This document shows, in pieces, positions 58,318-64,000 of a stretch of DNA of 64,000 nt. The notes beneath the pieces are model-generated. The model saw only the letters and a program-made list of their open reading frames with translations. It made no database searches and was not told where the DNA came from. Each line of letters opens with the position of its first letter. Position 1 is the stretch's first letter. The translations under genes and the position numbers were made by a program. The DNA is from Streptomyces sp. CB02959 (GTDB taxonomy: Bacteria; Actinomycetota; Actinomycetes; Streptomycetales; Streptomycetaceae): the NCBI RefSeq assembly GCF_002803155.1, contig NZ_NNBP01000006.1, positions 235,786 to 299,785 on the forward strand, in the 5' to 3' direction.

Positions 58318-58953
58318 TCAGCTGATGCCGAAGTCCGCCGGATGACGGCACGCGAATCCCGCCAGCGCGGTGCCCATCACATAGCGGTGAAGGCGCTGCC
58401 AGAGCGGGTGCCGGCCGAAGACCCCGGCGACGGAGCCGGCCGTCACGATGAAGAACGCGTTGCCCGCGACCCCCACCGCGATCTGGGTCAGCCCCAACAG
58501 CAGCCCCTGCAGGCCGACATGGCCGCGTGCCGGGTCGACGAACTGCGGCAGCAGGGAGATGTAGAGGATGGCCACCTTGGGGTTGAGCAGGCAGGTGAGG
58601 AAGCCCATCAGGAAGAGCTTGCGTGGTCCGTCCTGCACCAGTTCCTGGGCCGCGAAAGCGGATCGGCCGCCCGGACGGACGGCCCTCCAGGCCAGCCAGA
58701 GCAGGTAGCCGGCTCCGGCCAGCTTGATCGCCAGGTAGATCTCCGGCACCAGCGCGAAGACGGTGGCGATACCGGCGGACACCGCGAAGAGGTAGACCAG
58801 GAAGCCGAGGGCGACTCCGGCCAGCGAGACCAGCCCTGCCCGGCGGCCCTGGGCGATCGAGCGGGAGACCAGGTGGATCATGTTCGGGCCCGGCGTGAGC
58901 ACCATCCCAAGCTCCACCAGTGCGATCCCCGCTATTGCTCCCAGCCCGATCAC
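58318..58953 (-). CDS. LysE/RhtB-family amino acid exporter
   Basis: This 211-residue protein has six predicted transmembrane helices. It carries the family signature GMVLTPGPNMIHLVSRSIAQ and the second motif LMGFLTCLLNPKVAILYISL. It exports amino acids or their derivatives. GGAGG lies 7 bases before the GTG. Confidence 0.9.
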   Translation of the reverse strand: MIGLGAIAGIALVELGMVLTPGPNMIHLVSRSIAQGRRAGLVSLAGVALGFLVYLFAVSAGIATVFALVPEIYLAIKLAGAGYLLWLAWRAVRPGGRSAFAAQELVQDGPRKLFLMGFLTCLLNPKVAILYISLLPQFVDPARGHVGLQGLLLGLTQIAVGVAGNAFFIVTAGSVAGVFGRHPLWQRLHRYVMGTALAGFACRHPADFGIS

Positions 58954-59045
58954 AGCACAACCTCCGTACGCACGTCCGCTCGGGCGCAACTCAGCGGCCC
59001 CCAGCCATGTACGACTCAGCGCGGGACAGGACGTCGCCTCCTCAC

Positions 59046-59135
59046 GCCAACGGTCACCAAGATCGAGAACGGCGAAGTCGCGGCACGAGTTGACCGTTAC
59101 ACAGTGGAAGACATTGCAACCGGAACCCCAGCTGC
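59046..59135 (+). pseudogene. XRE-type HTH fragment
   Basis: A stretch reads VTKIENGEVAARVDRYTVED, then IATGTPAA, like the second half of an XRE helix-turn-helix. No start or upstream half is present, and the IS element begins just to its right. Confidence 0.4.
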
Positions 59136-59139
59136 ACGG

Positions 59140-60015
59140 AGGGGGTGCCCATCTCGGTTTCTTCCACCGCTCGTTGAGGAGATCGTGGGGAAGGGACCAT
59201 CGTGGCTTGTGTCGGACGAGCTGTGGGGACGTGTTGAGCCGTTGCTGCCGGTGCAACAGCGACGGCTTCGCAAGCTCGGTCGTCCACCTCTCGATGACCG
59301 GGGATGCCTGCAGGGGATCCTGTTCGTGCTGCACACGGGGATCCAGTGGGAGTGGCTGCCACAGGAACTCGGTTTGGGCTCGGGAATGACCTGTTGGCGC
59401 CGACTGCGGGACCGGCATGAGGCCGGGGTGTGGGACCGGTTGCACCGGGTGCTGCTGACCGAGTTGCACCGTGCCGGCCAACTGGACCGGTCTCGGGAGG
59501 TGATCGACGGCTCGCACCGCCAGGCCCGTCGCGGCGGCCCGAAAACGGGGCTGAGCCCAGTCGACCGTGCCCGGCCAGGCTCGAAGCACCATGTGATCAC
59601 CGACGGCCGGGAACTCCTCCGGCGATCGCGTTGAGCGGCGGCAACCGCCATGACGTCACCCAGCTTCTGCCGCTCGTGGACGCCATCCCTCGCATCCGTG
59701 GCAGAAGGGGGCGGCCACGCCACCGGCCAAGGCAGGTGTTCGCCGACCGGGGCTATGACTTCGACAAGTACCGCCGTCTGTTGTGGAAGCGGGGCATCAA
59801 GCCGGTGATCGCCCGCCGAGGTGTGCCGCACGGCTCCGGACTGGGGACCGTGCGGTGGGCCGTCGAGCGGACGAACGCATGGATCCACGGCTTCCGGCGC
59901 CTGCGAATCCGCTGGGACATCCGGGACGACACCCACGGGGCATTCCTTAAACTGGCCTGCTGCGCAATCACCTACCGACGCGTCCGAACCTTGTGTCAGC
60001 TCCTCTTGGGCAGCC
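59140..60015 (+). mobile_element. IS5-family insertion sequence
   Basis: The limits are approximate. The element surrounds a two-frame transposase. TGCCCA at 59146 and TGGGCA at 60007 may be the inner parts of short terminal inverted repeats, with GG before the left one; I could not define the ends or a target duplication. Its right end lies in a DnaB-N-like gene. Confidence 0.7.
59185..60012 (+). CDS. IS5-family transposase, two frames
   Basis: The first frame (59185-59634) has LVSDELWGRVEPLLPVQQRR, GIQWEWLPQELG, the first DDE Asp in REVIDGSHRQARRG, and KHHVITDGR. The second frame continues as GTPPAIALSGGNRHDVTQLL, FADRGYDFDKYRRLLW and RWAVERTNAWIHGFRRLRIR with the DDE Glu. The switch is -1 at CGGG (59608-59611). 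This group often uses programmed frameshifting, but a one-base deletion would look the same. GAGGAG precedes the GTG. Confidence 0.8.
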
Positions 60016-60072
60016 ACGCCCACAGCGTGCTCTTCACCGCAATGCCTGCCGTTGCTCTCCCCAGCCCGAAGG

Positions 60073-60600
60073 CGCGTGCGACGGACAGCACCTGGCTCAA
60101 TGTCGCACTGGACAAGGCGCGGCCCGAAGCGCCGGGGCTGACTGCCTCCTACTTGCACACCCTCATCGAAAATTGCCCCCGGCCCCAGCACGCCACGGCG
60201 TACGCGGGCATGGTCCGTGCCGATCACGCCCGCCGGACGCTCCGCGAGCACGCCGACCGGCTGTGCCAGACCGCCACCGACACCACCCTGCCCAACCCGG
60301 CAGCCACCGCCCTCGCGCAAGCCGACGCCCTGAGCCGCTACTCGACGAACTCGCCCCCCAGTTCGTCCCGCACCCCGGCTCCATGCCCTGCACTCCTGCC
60401 ACACCGCCGCCGCGGCGGGGGACCTTGGACGAAACCCTCGACGAGGAACGCCTGCTGCTCGCCACCGCAACCGCCCACCCGGACGAACTCAAGGCGATGC
60501 GGTGGCTGCAGCCAGGCGACTTCGCGCTACCGCAGCATGGGCAGCTCTACCAATGCCTGACGGCCCTCGCCCGCCGCGGTGACGCCATCGATCCAGTGAC
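60073..60600 (+). pseudogene. Broken DnaB-N-like helicase gene
   Basis: The first frame reads APGLTASYLHTLIENCPRPQ and ADHARRTLREHADRLCQT. After a -1 shift near 60331-60345, the second reads EPLLDELAPQFVPHPGS and LDEERLLLATATAHPDELKA, then RWLQPGDFALPQHGQLYQCL. This is the N-terminal DnaB-like domain protein of actinobacterial mobile elements. The left end is cut by the IS and the right end stops near IDPVT. Confidence 0.7.
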
Positions 60601-60611
60601 GCATCCCGCCG

Positions 60612-60775
60612 CTGACGGACGCCACAGTCTCAAGCCCGAGCAGGTCGCTGCCGAAGAGTCTGTAGCGGACCAGGTCGATCGACCTCCGGTGCTCGCGCAC
60701 GGCGTGGACGTCGTAGGGCGTGAAGTCGCCAGCGACACAGATCAGGCGCGGTACGTTCCACAGCACCTGGCCAGG
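60612..60775 (-). pseudogene. DUF5655-like fragment
   Basis: The minus strand reads PRLICVAGDFTPYDVHAVRE, then RSIDLVRYRLFGSDLLGLE. This resembles the C-terminal part of DUF5655/predicted-transport nuclease-like proteins (IDLVRYR-x2-G-x-DLL-x-LE). The rest of the gene is absent. Confidence 0.45.
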
Positions 60776-60956
60776 ACGCCGGCGGCGTGACCTGCCCCAC
60801 GCTCCGAGCGCAGTTCGGGCACTTGGCCGCTGGCAACGCCATGAGGATCGGCCCCTCTCCGCGAGGCGACCCCTGCCCGGCCTCCTCACTCATCCGATGC
60901 CCCACACTCGGCCACAGGCCCATCGCACCTTCCCTTTCGGGCAGTCTTTGTAGGGC

Positions 60957-61012
60957 ATTCCTTGTCAGGAATTCCTCGTCGTGCATTCCCTGTCATACAT
61001 TCCGTGCCGGGC
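60957..61012. repeat. 14-bp tandem repeat, four copies
   Basis: Units begin with ATTCC at 60957, 60971, 60985 and 60999: ATTCCTTGTCAGGA, ATTCCTCGTCGTGC, ATTCCCTGTCATAC, ATTCCGTGCCGGGC. No gene covers it, and nothing else is seen from 60776 to 61400. Confidence 0.75.
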
Positions 61013-61419
61013 GCCGAACCCTGGAGACGATTCGGGAGAGCCGTAGCACGCACGCGCTCCCCTTCGGGCCCGGGCCGCCGGGCGCGAGCCGGAGCGTGTC
61101 CTTGCATGAGAGTTACGCCACGGCACCACCACACCGGGTGTTGAGTTCAAAACTTGATGACAGCGGCGTGCGTGTCCCGGATCGGCGCTCGCCACACACA
61201 AGTGGCGAAATGGCGTAGCGAAGGAGCGAAGGTTGGCAGGTCACGCGGCGATCAGGAGCGGCTCACCTTTCCGGATGCCAGCAGGGCCGCAGCCCTGTGA
61301 CGAAGTTGCAGAAAGCTGCACCTTAAGGGCATGTCAACCTGGATGGCTAAAAAACTTCTAGTACTGACGTGGCTGTGTACCGACTTGACCGCGGCAACGT
61401 CCTGACCGAGGGGAAAACG

Positions 61420-62325
61420 GTGGGAGACGGGTTCAAGGCCGACATCGCGTCATTGCGTAAAGGTGGCGGAGATTTCGACACGATCGGCAAGGACTATCAG
61501 AGCCTTGTCGACAAGCTACAGACTGCCCTGACCTCTTTGGAGGGCCAGGACACACCTCCGTGGGGGGACGACGACCTGGGAGGGAAGTTCGGCGTCGTCT
61601 ACGAGGGGTTGCGGGACGGCATGTACGAGTCCATGGGCCACCTCGCCACGAAGCTCCAGGACATCGGGAGCGGGTTGAACAACATGGCCGAGAACCACGA
61701 GGCCGACGAGAGCTTCAACGATTCCATGATGAAGCAGCGAACCGCATTCGCCCTGGCAGAAAGCCGGGTACTCGGCCAGTTCAAGCGCCCCGACGTCGCA
61801 AGCGCTGCGGCGGACAGTCCCGTGCTGGGCCAGCCCCAAGGCCCCCATGGCGCGGGCGCTGCGGCCGACAGTCCAGTGCTCGGCCAGTTGAAGAGCCCCA
61901 ACGCGGATAGTCCCGTGTTGGGCCAGTCCCAGGGTTCTCATAACCCGGGCGCCGTAGCGGACAGCCCGGTATTGGGCCAGTCCCAAGGCCCTCATAACCC
62001 AGGCGCCGTAGCGGACAGCCCCGTGCTCGGCCAGCCCCAAAGTCCTCATAACCCAGGCGCCGTAGCGGACAACCCCGTGCTCGGCCAGCCCCAAGGCCCT
62101 CATAACCCAGGCGCCGTAGCGGACAACCCCGTGCTCGGCCAGCCCCAAAGTCCTCATAACCCAGGCGCCGTAGCGGACAACCCCGTGCTCGGCCAGCCCC
62201 AAGGCCCTCATAACCCAGGCGCCGTAGCGGACAACCCCGTGCTCGGCCAGCCCCAAGGCCCTCATAGAGCAAACGCCGAGGCGGACAGTCCGGTGCTCGG
62301 CCAGTTGAAGAACCCCAACGCATGA
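61420..62325 (+). CDS. WXG100-like secreted protein with VLGQ repeats
   Basis: This 301-residue protein has an N-terminal WXG100-like helical hairpin (about 1-95: GDGFKADIASLRKGGGDFDT, LQTALTSLEGQDTPPWGDDD, GHLATKLQDIGSGLNNMAEN). From about residue 125 it is a series of 18-residue repeats, mainly AD(S/N)PVLGQPQGPHNPGAV, ten copies in all. Such proteins leave by a type VII secretion system. The GTG at 61420 has GAGGGGA 5 bases upstream; a GTG at 61369 is possible. It precedes the toxin-like gene, so it may be its partner. Confidence 0.7.
   Translation: MGDGFKADIASLRKGGGDFDTIGKDYQSLVDKLQTALTSLEGQDTPPWGDDDLGGKFGVVYEGLRDGMYESMGHLATKLQDIGSGLNNMAENHEADESFNDSMMKQRTAFALAESRVLGQFKRPDVASAAADSPVLGQPQGPHGAGAAADSPVLGQLKSPNADSPVLGQSQGSHNPGAVADSPVLGQSQGPHNPGAVADSPVLGQPQSPHNPGAVADNPVLGQPQGPHNPGAVADNPVLGQPQSPHNPGAVADNPVLGQPQGPHNPGAVADNPVLGQPQGPHRANAEADSPVLGQLKNPNA
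61810..62325 (+). repeat. 54-bp coding tandem repeat
   Basis: Ten units encode the AD(S/N)PVLGQ repeats. The central units are 54 bp, nearly identical, and alternate between QSPHNP and QGPHNP. Outer units are degenerate or shorter. Confidence 0.9.
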
Positions 62326-62470
62326 GACCGCATACGTAGCGTTCTGACCGTGTACGCATCGAGTGGCCCGAATTTGGAGTTCGACCGCTCACCCTTCTTC
62401 GCTGTTATGCCTTTTCGTTTCCTTTGTCCCTGTACATATCTGAATTATTGCCAGTCGGGGGAACGCAGCC

Positions 62471-64000
62471 GTGTCGTTGATGCTGCCGGGCGCACTTGAA
62501 TGGGTCCTTGAAATGGTGGGCTTCAACTGGCCCACGGCAGACGAAGACAAGTTGATGGAGTGCGCCCAGCAATGGCGTGACTTCGCGTCCGGAGTAGAGA
62601 GCCTCCAGCAACAGGGCGTCACAGCTGCCGGCAATGTGATCTCCCAGAACACCGGCGACTCCATCGATGCTTTCAACAGCACGTGGGAGAAGTTCACCGG
62701 TGGCTCGGGCTATTTCTCCGACGCGCGCACCGTGGCGGAGGTCATCGCCGTCGCGCTGGATGCCGCTGCCGGACTCGTCATCGGCATGAAAGTCGCGGTG
62801 ATCGCCCAGTTGGCGATCCTCGCAGCGGAAATCATCGCGGCTCAAGCGGCGGCACCGTTCACCTTCGGATTGTCCGAGTTGGCAATCGCTGGCGCGACGG
62901 CCGCGGCGCGGGTCATCGTACGAAAGCTCCTCAAGGTAGCCGAGAAGCAGATCCTCGACGCGATCCTCGAGACGGTCAAGGAACCGGCCGTCTCGGCACT
63001 CGAGGCCATGATCTCGGACATCGTCGCGCAGTCCGTGAACATCGGCTTCGGCGCGCAGAGCGGCTTCGACGCCGGCCGTACGCTGAACACGGGCGTAGAG
63101 GAAGGCGCCGAAGCGCTCAAGAACTCGGGCCAGACGTTCGGCGAGTCGCTGCGCGACGGCCTGGGCGCCCAGGCCGGAGGTCACGTCCGGAACGGACTGG
63201 ATTCGGCGGCGGGGCACAACTCCGGCGGGGATTCCGAGCCCGGCTCCGGAAGCGGCTCCGAGAACAGCTCCTCCGGTGGGGGTGAGACGAGCGGCGGCAC
63301 CGGGAGTTCCGGGGCCGGATCGCCGGCAGGTGGGTCTTCGTCACCCGGTGGGTCTTCGTCGTCGGGCGGGTCATCGTCATCGGAGGGTTCGCCCTCCGGC
63401 CACGGGGACTCCGGTGATTCCTCTGGCGGCAATTCCTCCGGCGGTTCCGACGGTTCTTCCACTGGGGCGGGTGGCTCGTCCGGTGGCCCTTCGCACAGCG
63501 ACAGCTCCGGCGGCAGCGGTACGGGCGGTGGCCCCTCGCCTTCCACGAACTCCGCCGGAGGAAACACGGGTTCCTCCTCGTCGAGCGGCGGTCCGTCCGC
63601 AGATGGCGGCGGCCCGTCGCCGGATGGCAGCGGCCCGGAGTCCAGCCCCGCGCGAGCCGACTCCCCGCCCCCGAATCAGCTGACCCCGTTCGACGCGGGT
63701 TACCACGACGCTCCGCCCGGCGGCGACTCGCCGTCCTCCTCTGACGCGGGTCCCTCCCCTGACGCGGGTCCCTCCCACGACTCCGGGTCGGGGCCGACCA
63801 CGGACTCGGGACCGCGACCGGACACGAGCAGCGGCCCGGAGTCCGGCCCCGTGCAGAACGGCGGCCCTGCCCCGGATGGGCCGGCGCACACCGAATTCTC
63901 CGCCACGCCTCAACCGGACGCCACACCAGACGGCACCCCGGACTCCACGCACACGGCACCCGACTCCGGACCCAACCCCACACCAGACTCCTCCGCGCCC
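62471..64000 (+). CDS. CpnT-like polymorphic toxin, N-terminal part
   Basis: It runs off the right end; 510 codons are visible. Residues 1-70 form a WXG100-like region (LEWVLEMVGFNWPTADEDKL, then QQWRDFASGVESLQQQG). Residues 80-160 are hydrophobic helices (VAEVIAVALDAAAGLVIGMK), followed by a helical region and, from about 235, a long Ser/Gly/Pro/Asp-rich linker. This is the layout of CpnT-type and other type VII toxins whose enzyme domain is at the far C-terminus, outside the window. GGGGGA precedes the GTG. Confidence 0.75.
   Translation, partial: MSLMLPGALEWVLEMVGFNWPTADEDKLMECAQQWRDFASGVESLQQQGVTAAGNVISQNTGDSIDAFNSTWEKFTGGSGYFSDARTVAEVIAVALDAAAGLVIGMKVAVIAQLAILAAEIIAAQAAAPFTFGLSELAIAGATAAARVIVRKLLKVAEKQILDAILETVKEPAVSALEAMISDIVAQSVNIGFGAQSGFDAGRTLNTGVEEGAEALKNSGQTFGESLRDGLGAQAGGHVRNGLDSAAGHNSGGDSEPGSGSGSENSSSGGGETSGGTGSSGAGSPAGGSSSPGGSSSSGGSSSSEGSPSGHGDSGDSSGGNSSGGSDGSSTGAGGSSGGPSHSDSSGGSGTGGGPSPSTNSAGGNTGSSSSSGGPSADGGGPSPDGSGPESSPARADSPPPNQLTPFDAGYHDAPPGGDSPSSSDAGPSPDAGPSHDSGSGPTTDSGPRPDTSSGPESGPVQNGGPAPDGPAHTEFSATPQPDATPDGTPDSTHTAPDSGPNPTPDSSAP

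Noticed and set aside
61810..62325. CRISPR-like array of 54-bp units
   Set aside because: The repeats are contiguous without unique spacers, stay in frame and encode a protein tail.

Overview
The window is GC-rich actinobacterial DNA, most likely from Streptomyces: GTG starts and GTGA/ATGA overlaps are common, and it carries a SoxR-type promoter, XRE/ATPase regulator pairs, a DUF3037/HipA-like pair and a stand-alone LanC-like protein. No rRNA, tRNA or CRISPR array was recognised.

Positions 1 to about 33.4 kb hold most of a prophage of a siphovirus. A repressor (39-500, minus) and a Cro-like gene (761) diverge around related operators. The early operon (761-9353) carries an Erf-type annealing protein, a replication-initiator-like protein with origin-like repeats inside its gene, an HNH nuclease, an SSB and many small proteins, and it ends at a clear terminator. 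A second block (9515-12489) has small DNA-binding-like proteins and a lipoprotein. The late operon runs from terminase, portal, minor capsid protein, scaffold and major capsid protein through head-tail joining proteins, tail tube, frameshifted tail chaperones, tape measure, distal tail protein and fibres to a GH25-LysM endolysin and two small membrane proteins. Two AT-richer membrane-protein genes bracket the portal gene; one has an N-terminal RHIM/BASS3-like amyloid motif. The integrase and left end lie outside the window.

Positions 33.4-40.8 kb hold an XRE/TPR regulator, an ATPase, a DUF6624-like protein, a CYTH protein and a MoaA-like radical SAM enzyme. This block is followed by a glutathione peroxidase 3' fragment and a relic of a phage distal-tail gene. 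It is duplicated at 39.87-40.80 kb, where only the CYTH gene survives intact. Between the copies are a cupredoxin-like protein, a secreted ricin-type lectin and a cold-shock protein.

Positions 40.9-57.3 kb are ordinary chromosome: a DevS-like kinase with a decayed ATPase domain, an ABC exporter behind a SoxR-type promoter, Lnt, a LanC-like protein, a Gfo/Idh/MocA oxidoreductase, a flavin monooxygenase with a divergent TetR regulator and three operators, uracil-DNA glycosylase, an aldo/keto reductase, two SDR enzymes, and DUF3037 with a HipA-like kinase.

Positions 57.3-61.2 kb are a graveyard of mobile DNA: an integrase tail, an XRE fragment, an IS5-family element, a broken DnaB-N-like gene, a DUF5655-like fragment and a 14-bp tandem repeat. 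From 61.4 kb to the right end lies a type VII-style export locus: a WXG100-like protein with a long 18-residue repeat tail, then the N-terminal part of a large CpnT-like polymorphic toxin that runs off the window.
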